Below are positions 1 through 5,030 of a stretch of DNA of 5,030 nucleotides, piece by piece. The stretch covers positions 1 through 5,030 of the forward strand of contig VGQR01000173.1 in NCBI GenBank assembly GCA_016882345.1. The letters are read 5' to 3'. This DNA comes from Cyanobacteria bacterium K_DeepCast_35m_m2_023. Lineage in GTDB: Bacteria > Cyanobacteriota > Cyanobacteriia > PCC-6307 > Cyanobiaceae. The position numbers and the translations under genes are program-made. Within the stretch, counting starts at the first letter, position 1. Each line of letters starts with the position of its first letter. The notes beneath the pieces are model-generated. The model worked only from the letters and a program-made list of their open reading frames with translations. It did not search any database and was not told the origin of the DNA.

Positions 1-270
1 GCTGACCAGCGCCGCCAGGCCGCTTCCCAGCACCACATTGCGCGGCTGGGCCAGGGGGCTGCCGGGGTTGCCAAACAGCAACACCGCCGTGGCCCCAAAC
101 GGCGCAACGATCAGACCGCCGGCCCCCAGCACCACAAAACACAGCGTTGCCCCCAGCAGCGACGCCAGCACCTGTCGGAGCGTGTAGCGCGGTTGATGGC
201 GTCGGCCCTGGAACCGTTGGCGCCATCCACGCCTGGCCGCCTCCGACACCACCAACCGGAGATGGGCCAC
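1..270 (-). CDS. HPP-family integral membrane protein, N-terminal 90 residues (3' end off left edge)
   Basis: The minus strand reads 90 open codons from a GTG at 270-268 to the window edge. The protein starts MAHLRLVVSEAARRGWRQRF, a basic cytoplasmic stretch, followed by a hydrophobic segment (about residues 33-52) and a second one (about 54-67). The decisive match is APFGATAVLLFGNPGSPLAQ at 56-75 followed by PRNVVLGSG, the typical HPP-family block after the first helices. The HPP tripeptide that names the family normally lies further on, outside the window. Family knowledge: these are roughly 200-aa, four-helix membrane proteins, and a cyanobacterial/chloroplast member has been described as a nitrite transporter; that role here is inference. 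An in-frame TGA at 291-289 limits the start. TTG at 285-283 is the only other candidate, and GTG is preferred because a G-rich run precedes it. The gene lies 69 nt downstream of the PIN toxin on the same strand. Confidence 0.85.
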   Translation of the reverse strand, partial: MAHLRLVVSEAARRGWRQRFQGRRHQPRYTLRQVLASLLGATLCFVVLGAGGLIVAPFGATAVLLFGNPGSPLAQPRNVVLGSGLAALVS

Positions 271-283
271 GCGCCCCCCCCGC

Positions 284-302
284 AATGTTCACCATGAACA
301 TT
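284..302. promoter_or_regulatory. Perfect 19-bp inverted repeat (8-3-8), candidate operator of the HPP gene
   Basis: AATGTTCA (284-291), CCA spacer, TGAACATT (295-302): the arms are exact reverse complements. The repeat is AT-rich in a GC-rich neighbourhood. Its near edge is 13 nt from the GTG start of the HPP gene at 270. The symmetry and short spacer fit a dimeric repressor or activator site. It does not fit the cyanobacterial NtcA pattern GTA-N8-TAC. It is unlikely to be a terminator for the upstream toxin gene: the stem is AT-rich and no T-run follows on the minus strand. The repeat is directly visible; the operator role is inference. Confidence 0.45.
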
Positions 303-319
303 CTGCAGGGGCGAGTGCT

Positions 320-348
320 GGTGTAACCGTGTTGGGTGGTTATGGCAA
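320..348 (-). promoter_or_regulatory. Candidate sigma70-type promoter for the HPP gene, overlapping the toxin's 3' end
   Basis: On the minus strand TTGCCA (348-343; five of six to TTGACA) is followed after 17 nt by TACACC (325-320; a poor match to TATAAT). Transcription would begin near 313, putting the 284-302 inverted repeat in the early leader, where a bound repressor could block elongation or initiation. The -35 would lie in the last codons and stop of the toxin gene. The -10 is weak, so this is tentative. Confidence 0.2.
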
Positions 349-765
349 CACCTCCAACTGAAGGAGCTGGGCGGCCTGATTGAGTCGACGGTCGTAGCAA
401 GCGAAGAGAACGGTCTGTTGCGCGTTGCTATGGAGTTCATGGGCCGCGGCGAGCTGCACGCTGTCGTAGCCGCGAAGGGCAAACACGTCGGCAAAGCGCC
501 CCGCCGTTTCCACCAAGGGCTGGCTGACTTCAACAATGGTGAAGCTCTGCCAGGCCTGGATCAGGTGCTGCCGAGCCTGTTCGAGATCGTCATCGTTGAC
601 CGGATCGTCCCGCCGCAGGCGAGCAAGGGCAGCCATGGCTTCTGCCCAACTGATCCGGCAGACCCCGATGGCACCAACAGTGGAGCTGATCTGCCGCAGC
701 TGATCTGATTGGGCTTCGTCAACCAGCAGCTTGATCAGGGCGCTGGTGTCACAGAAGAGGATCAC
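340..765 (-). CDS. vapC: PIN-domain ribonuclease toxin, VapC family, of a type II toxin-antitoxin module
   Basis: This 141-aa protein has the length and motif layout of VapC toxins, which are Mg2+-dependent RNases that cleave tRNA or rRNA and are held inactive by a cognate antitoxin. Four acidic residues expected of a PIN active site are visible: D6 in FCDTSALIKL, E42 in SWAEAMAAL, D101 in LRGYDSVQLAAAHEL and D125 in FACYDRRLNQAA. Nothing looks truncated, so the toxin should be active. The start is GTG at 765-763, 4 nt after the antitoxin TGA. It has no well-spaced Shine-Dalgarno (GGAGG at 785-781 is 15 nt away), so translation is probably coupled to the antitoxin. The start places D6 where the family has its first Asp, and no better in-frame start exists. 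The stop is TAA at 342-340. The RNA target cannot be read from the sequence. Confidence 0.92.
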   Translation of the reverse strand: MILFCDTSALIKLLVDEAQSDQLRQISSTVGAIGVCRISWAEAMAALARLRRDDPVNDDDLEQARQHLIQAWQSFTIVEVSQPLVETAGRFADVFALRGYDSVQLAAAHELHSNAQQTVLFACYDRRLNQAAQLLQLEVLP

Positions 766-769
766 CGAC

Positions 770-1063
770 TCAACCGCGATCCTCCAGCACGATGTCGCTG
801 AGCAATCTGCCTTGCCCCCGCAATTTCACAGGAGGGGGCAGGTTGGGCTTTTGACCGTTCCAGCTGATCAGGCCAGCATCAATCGCTTGTTGCAGCGGGC
901 TAGTGATCCCTGAGTGTGCCGGCTTCACAGCGGTGATGCGGGCGATGGGTTGGCGATGGGAGGTGACCTCCACCACCTCACCAGACCGGGCCCGGGCCAG
1001 CCATTGAGAGAGGTGGGTCTTGAGATTCCGCACCGACACCTGACTTGCGACCACTTCTGCCAC
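770..1063 (-). CDS. Phd/YefM-like type II antitoxin partner of the PIN toxin
   Basis: The 97-aa product begins MAEVVASQVSVRNLKTHLSQ and continues WLARARSGEVVEVTSHRQPI then ARITAV. This is the Phd/YefM pattern: an N-terminal DNA-binding fold with the 'VRNLK..LS..L..A..GE.V.VT..G.P.A.I' signature (residues 9-46). The C-terminal part, through PPPVKLRGQGRLLSDIVLED (about 76-95), is the short disordered tail typical of VapB partners that wraps the PIN active site. Such antitoxins normally bind their own promoter and repress the operon, more strongly with toxin bound. The start chosen is GTG at 1063-1061 because GGAG (1073-1070) lies 6 nt upstream. The same frame stays open to 1450 but only as a shadow of other sequence, and GTG codons slightly downstream (for example at M-A-E-V) are alternatives. 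The gene overlaps none of its neighbours and leads the toxin by 4 nt. Confidence 0.88.
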   Translation of the reverse strand: MAEVVASQVSVRNLKTHLSQWLARARSGEVVEVTSHRQPIARITAVKPAHSGITSPLQQAIDAGLISWNGQKPNLPPPVKLRGQGRLLSDIVLEDRG

Positions 1064-1069
1064 GCCTGA

Positions 1070-1073
1070 CTCC
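1070..1073 (-). promoter_or_regulatory. Shine-Dalgarno GGAG of the antitoxin
   Basis: GGAG on the minus strand sits 6 nt before GTG 1063. It is the reason for choosing this start among several in-frame GTG/TTG codons. Good ribosome binding for the antitoxin and poor binding for the toxin is the usual stoichiometry logic of these modules. Confidence 0.5.
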
Positions 1074-1109
1074 ACCAATGCGACCACACTAGGCCGGATT
1101 GCGCTGGCC

Positions 1110-1351
1110 ACGCTCTTGCCGGCGCCAGATCGATCGGTTTGTCGGTGGTGGCCACCGATGGGCCACCAGCACAAGCGAACTGTTCGTTGGGGTTCCAGCT
1201 CCTGGCTGCGGTGGCGATCACGGCCCTGGTCGGCGAACTGTTTGCTGAGCGGATCTGGCCATTCACCTCCAAAGCAGCCACCTGGTACGGAGAGGTGCTC
1301 TGCCGCCACGAACGACTGGCGCACCACACAGAACCGAACCAGGCCACAATC
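1110..1351 (+). pseudogene. Frameshifted remnant of a second PIN toxin (VapC/FitB-like)
   Basis: Three plus-strand segments in three different frames line up in order with a FitB-like VapC. Segment one, 1113-1148: LLPAPDRSVCRW, resembling 'LLRPAPDxxVLRW' after the first Asp motif. Segment two, 1162-1194: ATSTSELFVGV, resembling the 'TSxxSxAELxxGV' block with the second acidic residue. Segment three, 1223-1351: LVGELFAERIWPF, then YGEVLCRHERL and EPNQATI, resembling 'LFAERILPFD..AA..YAEV..RRERLGRPIEPNDAMIAAI'. The N-terminal DTN motif is gone, the conserved Asp of EPND is Gln, the two junctions change frame, and nothing PIN-like follows 1351. No intact ORF can make this toxin, so it is a decayed gene. 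It begins 47 nt from the live antitoxin's start, on the other strand. Similarity is judged from remembered family patterns, not an alignment. The rest of the 1064-1371 gap shows no other gene. Confidence 0.6.
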
Positions 1352-1371
1352 AAGCAACCCCTGAGCGCACC

Positions 1372-2136
1372 ATGGCCCGCCGCCCGCTGACCACCCTTGG
1401 CCTGCTGCTGGCGCCCCTGGCCATAGGGGCTGAGCTGCTGCCGAGCCCAACCAAAGCCCAGGTCCAACCAGCGCTCCAGGCGCAGAGCCCGCAAGCGTCG
1501 GCCAAGGCCGCCGAAGCCGACACCCGCAATTTCATCGGCGTCTGGGCCCTCACCGACAGCCTCAACAACCTGTTCAACGTGCGGCTCTACCCGGGAGGCA
1601 AGGCGGTGAGCACCAACGGCACCACGGGGGCGCCCCCTGCAGGCGCCTCCAGGCTCAGCCCCAACCAGTTGCGCGAACTGGGCCGCTGGCAGCCCTGGGG
1701 TAACGGCGTGCGTGTCGACTACAGCAACGGCTGGACCGACTGGATCTACGTGGGCCCCGAAGGCCTCAGCCATGCCTCCTGGCAGCCGGGCCAGAGCCGC
1801 GGCAGTGTGCCGTTCAATTTTGGGCCTGCCGTGAAGCTGGGGGGCACTGCAGCGATGGTGGCTGGGGTCTACAGCTTCCCCCCTGCCCAGGCCGATCTCA
1901 AGCCCTACACCGCCACTCTGCTCTCCAACGGCCTGGCCTTCAACGACATCGACAGCAACGCGGGGGGCGTCTGGCGGCTCGATGGCACCACCGTGGTGAT
2001 CGACTGGATCAGCGGCTGGCGCACCACCATGAGCCTCGATCCCGCCACTCCGCTGCGGCTGCGCCATTGGGCTCCAGGCAGCGATCGCAGCGGCCCTGAA
2101 ACCGGTGGCATCCGCCAGGGCAAACGCATCGAGTAA
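1372..2136 (+). CDS. Exported protein of unknown function with a duplicated Trp-rich domain
   Basis: The 254-aa protein starts at ATG 1372. Its N-terminus, MARRPLTTLGLLLAPLAIGA, is a signal peptide: basic n-region, hydrophobic core about residues 6-20. Cleavage is plausible after T-K-A (27-29). A low-complexity Ala/Gln/Pro linker (30-50) follows. The mature part has two related units. Unit one (about 54-140) runs FIGVWALTDS ... LGRWQPWGNGVRVDYSNGW (103-121) ... ASWQPG (135-140). Unit two (about 162-236) runs MVAGVYSFPP ... GGVWRLDGTTVVIDWISGW (198-216) ... RHWAPG (231-236). Each keeps G-V-W/Y, then G-R/V-W, a V-x-[IV]-D-[YW]-x-x-G-W core and a closing W-x-P-G. The alternation suggests small beta-rich repeats, probably periplasmic or surface-exposed and perhaps ligand-binding; I recognise no named family. 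A Shine-Dalgarno is not obvious. It converges with the 2146-2388 gene, 9 nt between stops. Confidence 0.8.
   Translation: MARRPLTTLGLLLAPLAIGAELLPSPTKAQVQPALQAQSPQASAKAAEADTRNFIGVWALTDSLNNLFNVRLYPGGKAVSTNGTTGAPPAGASRLSPNQLRELGRWQPWGNGVRVDYSNGWTDWIYVGPEGLSHASWQPGQSRGSVPFNFGPAVKLGGTAAMVAGVYSFPPAQADLKPYTATLLSNGLAFNDIDSNAGGVWRLDGTTVVIDWISGWRTTMSLDPATPLRLRHWAPGSDRSGPETGGIRQGKRIE
2081..2088. repeat. HIP1 palindrome GCGATCGC
   Basis: An exact GCGATCGC octamer lies inside the 3' part of the exported-protein gene. HIP1 is a highly iterated palindrome of many cyanobacterial genomes, so its presence supports the taxonomic reading. Two copies in 5 kb is suggestive, not proof. Confidence 0.7.
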
Positions 2137-2145
2137 GCGCGGGGC

Positions 2146-2388
2146 TCAGCCGGGCGGGCGCTGTTGCTCGCCCATCATCCGCTCGATCTTGCGGATGCGG
2201 GCCAGGGTGGTGGTCCACACCTCCAGCTCAAAGGCGCGGCCCTGGTCCCCAGCGTCCACGGCAGTGCGGCACTGCTCCACCAGAGCCTCGATGTCACGGC
2301 CCTGCTCGAACGCCTCCCACAGGGCGCGCTCGTGGCGGGCCCGTTCAATGAAGTTCCAGCGCTGCATCAGCGATGCCAGGTTGATCAT
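2146..2388 (-). CDS. Small uncharacterised protein (80 aa), helical and charged
   Basis: The frame opens at ATG 2388 (MINLASLMQRWNFIERARHE) and closes at 2146. I do not recognise the family. The sequence is dense in Glu, Arg, Gln and Ala, with heptad-like runs (RALWEAFEQGRDIEALVEQC; TTTLARIRKIERMM), so it is probably an all-helical, soluble protein with no signal peptide, membrane segment or Cys pair. A natural protein composition, as opposed to the Pro/Arg-rich junk of antisense frames in this GC-rich DNA, argues it is real. It begins 23 nt after the stop of the NSS transporter on the same strand, so the two are probably co-transcribed. No clear Shine-Dalgarno is visible; the in-frame ATG at residue 8 is an alternative start. 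An accessory role to the transporter is possible but has only adjacency behind it. Confidence 0.68.
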   Translation of the reverse strand: MINLASLMQRWNFIERARHERALWEAFEQGRDIEALVEQCRTAVDAGDQGRAFELEVWTTTLARIRKIERMMGEQQRPPG

Positions 2389-2411
2389 CGGTGCGGGCCC
2401 GGGGCGATGGC

Positions 2412-3728
2412 TCAGCTTTGCAGAAAGGGCGCAAACACCTGCGGCAGGTGCAGCATCGACTGCACCAGCAACACCAGCAGCAGCGGTGTGGCCAGCCAGC
2501 GCAGCAGGCGCCGCAGCAGCACAGGCACCCCGCCGTCGATGGAGGGCTGGCCCCAGCCCATCAGCACAGCCAGCAGCAGCCCACCGAAGATCAGCGCCGT
2601 CTCGCCAAACACGGTGTACAGCACATCGATCCAGCGGCTGTCGCTGGCGGGCAGCAGACCGATCACAGTGATCGCCGCCACCGCCCAGGCGGTGGCTTTG
2701 CGCCGCGGCCAGCCGCGCCGATCGATCAGGGCGGCAGTGCCCACCTCCAGCAGCGACACCGCCGAGGTGAGCGCCGCAATCACCAGCACCATGAAAAACA
2801 CCAGCGCCACCAGCCGGCCGAGCCCCCCCAGGCCCGCCATGCCCTTGGGGATCGCCACAAACAGGGTGCCGATGGTGCTGTCGGAGAGGTTCCCCAGCAG
2901 GTTGAAATGGGCCACCAGCGGGAAGGTGATCAAGCCGCCCACCAGCGCCACCGAGGTATCGGCAACCGCGATGGTGCCCGCTTCATGGCGCAGGCGGGAT
3001 GTGCCCTGGCCATAGGAGGCGTAGGTGATGATCGCCCCCAGCCCCAGCGACAGCGAGAAGAACGCATGACCCGTGGCGCTGGTGAGCGTGGGCCAGCGCA
3101 GCAGCTCCTTAAGGTCAGGTTGCAGATAGAAGCGGTAGCCCTCGCCGGCGCCACTGAGGGTGGTGGCCCACAAAGCCATGCCGATCAGCAGCACAAACAG
3201 CAGCGGCATGAACCACAGCGATAGCCGCTCGATGCCGCCCCGCACCCCCAGCGCAATCACCCCGGCGGTGAGCAACATCGCCAGCAGATGGCCGGCGATC
3301 GCCCAGCCGCCCTGGCTGATCTGGCCAAAAAACGCCTCCGGATCGGCTGGCAGGCCAAACAGCAGTGTGTGAAAGGTGGAGAGCAGGGTCCAGCCCGTCA
3401 CCACCGAATAGAACGCCAGGATCACGCAGGCGTTCAAGGTCATGCCGTACCCCAGCCAGCGCCAGTGGGGGCCGCCCACCTGGGCCAGGGCCAACACCGG
3501 GCTCTTGCCGGTGCGGCGGCCGATCATCAGCTCGGCCACCAGCAGCGGCAGGCACACCAGGGCGATCACCAGCAGGTACACCAGCACAAACGCCGCGCCG
3601 CCATTGGCCGAGGCCTTGTAGGGGAAGCCCCAGAGATTGCCCAGGCCCACGGCACTGCCGATGGCGGCCAGCAGAAAACCAGCGCGGCTGGCCCAGTGCT
3701 CGCGAGGACGCTCCGGTGGGGTGGTCAT
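2412..3728 (-). CDS. Sodium-dependent transporter, neurotransmitter:sodium symporter (NSS/SNF) family
   Basis: The 438-aa protein has about 11 membrane segments (roughly 16-36, 45-66, 96-116, 142-161, 170-189, 217-238, 255-275, 303-325, 346-360, 373-391, 408-425), as usual for bacterial NSS proteins with the LeuT fold. These carriers use the Na+ gradient to import amino acids or related solutes across the plasma membrane. The TM1 signature GSAVGLGNLWGFPY (24-37) and NGGAAF (42-47) are clear, with G24, A26, V27 and N31 matching LeuT sodium-site positions. TM6 FFSLSLGLGAIITYASYG (223-240) is nearly LeuT-like, and T321-S322 in TM8 match a further sodium-site pair. Oddly, the usual gating Arg of 'WRFPY' is Gly34. 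Substrate cannot be predicted. ATG 3728 is fixed by an in-frame TGA just upstream. It is divergent from dxr. Confidence 0.95.
   Translation of the reverse strand: MTTPPERPREHWASRAGFLLAAIGSAVGLGNLWGFPYKASANGGAAFVLVYLLVIALVCLPLLVAELMIGRRTGKSPVLALAQVGGPHWRWLGYGMTLNACVILAFYSVVTGWTLLSTFHTLLFGLPADPEAFFGQISQGGWAIAGHLLAMLLTAGVIALGVRGGIERLSLWFMPLLFVLLIGMALWATTLSGAGEGYRFYLQPDLKELLRWPTLTSATGHAFFSLSLGLGAIITYASYGQGTSRLRHEAGTIAVADTSVALVGGLITFPLVAHFNLLGNLSDSTIGTLFVAIPKGMAGLGGLGRLVALVFFMVLVIAALTSAVSLLEVGTAALIDRRGWPRRKATAWAVAAITVIGLLPASDSRWIDVLYTVFGETALIFGGLLLAVLMGWGQPSIDGGVPVLLRRLLRWLATPLLLVLLVQSMLHLPQVFAPFLQS
3295..3302. repeat. HIP1 palindrome, extended form GGCGATCGCC
   Basis: GCGATCGC lies inside the transporter gene, flanked by G and C to give a 10-bp perfect palindrome (3294-3303). 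This is the second HIP1 copy in the window. Confidence 0.7.
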
Positions 3729-3851
3729 CGTTGCTGTTCACACCACCGCCCAGTTTCACGCAGCTGCTGCAGACCCTCAACCAGTGGCTGCTCGCCAAGC
3801 CGCTGCGCTGCGGGCAATGGGAAACTGGTGTCGACCCCGTGAAGCCAGCCC
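3729..3851. promoter_or_regulatory. Divergent intergenic region between the NSS transporter and dxr
   Basis: These 123 nt must carry both the leftward transporter promoter and the rightward dxr promoter, or dxr must be read from further upstream. I find no convincing -35/-10 pair, no clear Shine-Dalgarno before either start, no strong inverted repeat and no RNA gene. Short open frames here have no good starts or family resemblance. Confidence 0.35.
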
Positions 3852-5030
3852 GTGAAAGCCCTCTCCGTGCTCGGCTCCACCGGCTCGATCGGCACCCAGA
3901 CCCTGGAGCTGGCCGAGGAGTTTCCCGATCGCTTCAAGGTGGTGGCCCTCACCGCCGGCAACAACCTGGATCTGCTGGTGGAGCAGATCTGCCGGCATGC
4001 CCCCGAGGTGGTGGCCCTGGCCGACCCTGAGCGCATCGCCGCGCTGCGCGAGCGCCTGGGCGCCCTGGACGCCGCGGCCCGGCCGGCCCGCCTGCCCGAA
4101 CTGCTGGGGGGCAGCGACGGTCTGTGCGCCGCGGCCGCCTGGAGCTCGGCCGATCTGGTGGTGACTGGCATTGTCGGCTGCGCCGGCCTGCTGCCCACCC
4201 TGGCCGCGATCCGCGCCGGCAAAGACCTGGCCCTGGCCAACAAGGAGACCCTGATCGCCGCCGGCCCGGTGGTGCTGCCCGAGCTGGCCAAGAGTGGCTC
4301 GCGGCTGCTGCCGGCCGACTCGGAGCATTCGGCGATCTTTCAATGCCTGCAGGGCACGCCCTACGCCGAAACGGCCCGCCTGAGCACTGGCACCCCCACC
4401 CCGGGCCTGCGCCGCATCCAACTGACCGCCAGCGGTGGCGCCTTCCGCGACTGGGCCCCCGAAGACCTGCACAAGGCCACGGTGGCCGATGCCACCAGCC
4501 ACCCCAACTGGAGCATGGGCCGCAAGATCACGGTCGATAGCGCCAGCCTCATGAACAAGGGGCTCGAGGTGATCGAGGCCCACTACCTGTTTGGCCTGGA
4601 TTACGACCACATCGAGATCGTGATCCACCCCCAGTCGATCATCCACTCGATGGTCGAGCTGGCCGACAGCTCGGTGCTGGCCCAACTGGGCTGGCCCGAC
4701 ATGAAGCTGCCGATCCTCTATTGCCTCAGCTGGCCCGAGCGTCTCGAGACCCCCTGGCGCCGCCTCGACCTCACCGAGGTGGGCTCACTCACTTTCCGAG
4801 CCCCCGATCCGGCCCGCTACCCCTGCATGGCGCTGGCCTATGCAGCCGGCCGCGCCGGCGGCACCATGCCCGCGGTGATGAACGCCGCCAACGAGCAGGC
4901 CGTGGCCCTGTTCCTCGATGAGCAGATCCATTTCCTCGACATTCCCAAGCTGATCGACGGGGTGTGTGATCGCCACAAGGGCGACCACAGGGCCGATCCC
5001 TCCCTATCCGACGTGTTGGCGGTCGACGCC
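3852..5030 (+). CDS. dxr: 1-deoxy-D-xylulose 5-phosphate reductoisomerase (Dxr/IspC), C-terminus off right edge
   Basis: The enzyme converts 1-deoxy-D-xylulose 5-phosphate to 2-C-methyl-D-erythritol 4-phosphate with NADPH and a divalent metal. This is the first committed step of the MEP isoprenoid pathway and the target of fosmidomycin; it is cytosolic. I translated 393 uninterrupted codons. Key features are the NADPH loop [13 protein letters not shown] (6-18), [11 protein letters not shown] (128-138), metal ligands D156 and E158 in [18 protein letters not shown] (191-198) with S194, H217 in [13 protein letters not shown], and [19 protein letters not shown] (230-248) with N235, K236 and metal ligand E239. 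[11 protein letters not shown] (259-269) and the C-terminal helical domain follow. Family length is about 390-415, so only about 10-25 residues are missing. GTG 3852 is the sole plausible start: an in-frame TGA lies at 3840-3842, and the protein's [14 protein letters not shown] beginning is standard. All catalytic residues are intact. Confidence 0.98.
   Translation, partial: MKALSVLGSTGSIGTQTLELAEEFPDRFKVVALTAGNNLDLLVEQICRHAPEVVALADPERIAALRERLGALDAAARPARLPELLGGSDGLCAAAAWSSADLVVTGIVGCAGLLPTLAAIRAGKDLALANKETLIAAGPVVLPELAKSGSRLLPADSEHSAIFQCLQGTPYAETARLSTGTPTPGLRRIQLTASGGAFRDWAPEDLHKATVADATSHPNWSMGRKITVDSASLMNKGLEVIEAHYLFGLDYDHIEIVIHPQSIIHSMVELADSSVLAQLGWPDMKLPILYCLSWPERLETPWRRLDLTEVGSLTFRAPDPARYPCMALAYAAGRAGGTMPAVMNAANEQAVALFLDEQIHFLDIPKLIDGVCDRHKGDHRADPSLSDVLAVDA

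Noticed and set aside
283..285. TTG as an alternative start for the HPP-family gene
   Set aside because: It adds five residues (Leu/Arg/Gly) and lacks a better ribosome site than GTG 270; it also overlaps the palindrome edge. It is not excluded.
324..342. Short inverted repeat TAACC / GGTTA with 9-nt loop at the toxin stop codon, as a possible terminator
   Set aside because: Only five base pairs, a large loop and no T-run on the minus strand; chance is a sufficient explanation.
1116..1390. Two overlapping plus-strand ORFs (82 and 83 codons) as separate small genes
   Set aside because: Each carries only part of the PIN-like pattern and the matches switch frame between them, so they are better explained as one decayed toxin gene.
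925..2067. Long (380-codon) minus-strand open frame opposite the exported-protein gene
   Set aside because: It is antisense to the signal-peptide gene, is rich in Gly/Ala/Arg/His as expected from the reverse of GC-rich coding DNA, and covers part of the true antitoxin in another frame.
2450..2600. Repeated CAGCAG/CAGCAC runs that look like a simple repeat
   Set aside because: They are the reverse complement of Leu (CTG) codons in the membrane helices of the transporter; no regular unit or spacing.
2164..3224. Plus-strand open frames of 277-283 codons rich in Gln, His, Ser and Arg
   Set aside because: They lie antisense to the clear NSS transporter; the composition (long His/Gln runs) is a mirror of Leu/Ala/Gly membrane codons.
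3725..3851. Plus-strand open frame through the transporter-dxr gap reading FTQLLQTLNQWLLAKPLRCG
   Set aside because: The peptide looks almost natural, but it has no start codon with a ribosome site in the gap and runs into dxr in the wrong frame, so it cannot be supported as a gene.
3777..4685. Minus-strand 302-codon open frame opposite dxr
   Set aside because: Shadow of dxr, which has every catalytic motif on the plus strand; the antisense product resembles no family and is Gly/Gln/His-rich.

Overview
The window most likely comes from a GC-rich unicellular cyanobacterium of the Cyanobium/Synechococcus type. The evidence is a Dxr protein that reads like the picocyanobacterial form, a compact cyanobacterial-style NSS transporter, the start of an HPP-family membrane protein, and two copies of the cyanobacterial palindrome HIP1 (GCGATCGC). 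Genus assignment is inference, because no rRNA or other marker is present.

Layout. Positions 1-270 (minus) hold the first 90 codons of an HPP-family membrane protein, a family with a described cyanobacterial nitrite transporter. A perfect 8-3-8 inverted repeat lies just upstream of its GTG start. Positions 340-1063 (minus) hold a complete type II toxin-antitoxin module: a Phd/YefM-like antitoxin followed after 4 nt by a PIN-domain (VapC-family) toxin with all four acidic residues. Positions 1110-1351 (plus) hold what looks like the frameshifted remains of a second, FitB-like VapC toxin, starting about 50 nt from the live antitoxin and running away from it. Positions 1372-2136 (plus) encode an exported protein of unknown function built from two copies of a Trp-rich repeat. 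Converging on it with only 9 nt between are an 80-aa uncharacterised protein (2146-2388, minus) and, upstream of that, an 11-TM sodium-coupled NSS transporter (2412-3728, minus). Positions 3729-3851 are a short divergent intergenic region, and 3852 to the right edge is dxr (plus), cut about 10-25 residues before its expected end.

How it fits together. Dxr is core metabolism (MEP isoprenoid pathway). The NSS transporter and perhaps the HPP protein handle solutes at membranes. The 340-1351 block differs: sampled 60-base lines there are about 58% G+C against 70-83% in the transporter and dxr, and it holds one live and one dead toxin gene. It is best read as an accessory island between chromosomal genes. 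No RNA gene, CRISPR array, insertion sequence or convincing intrinsic terminator was seen. I see no clearly novel multi-gene system. The most unusual items are the stacked live/dead TA loci, the HPP-proximal palindrome and the duplicated-domain secreted protein.
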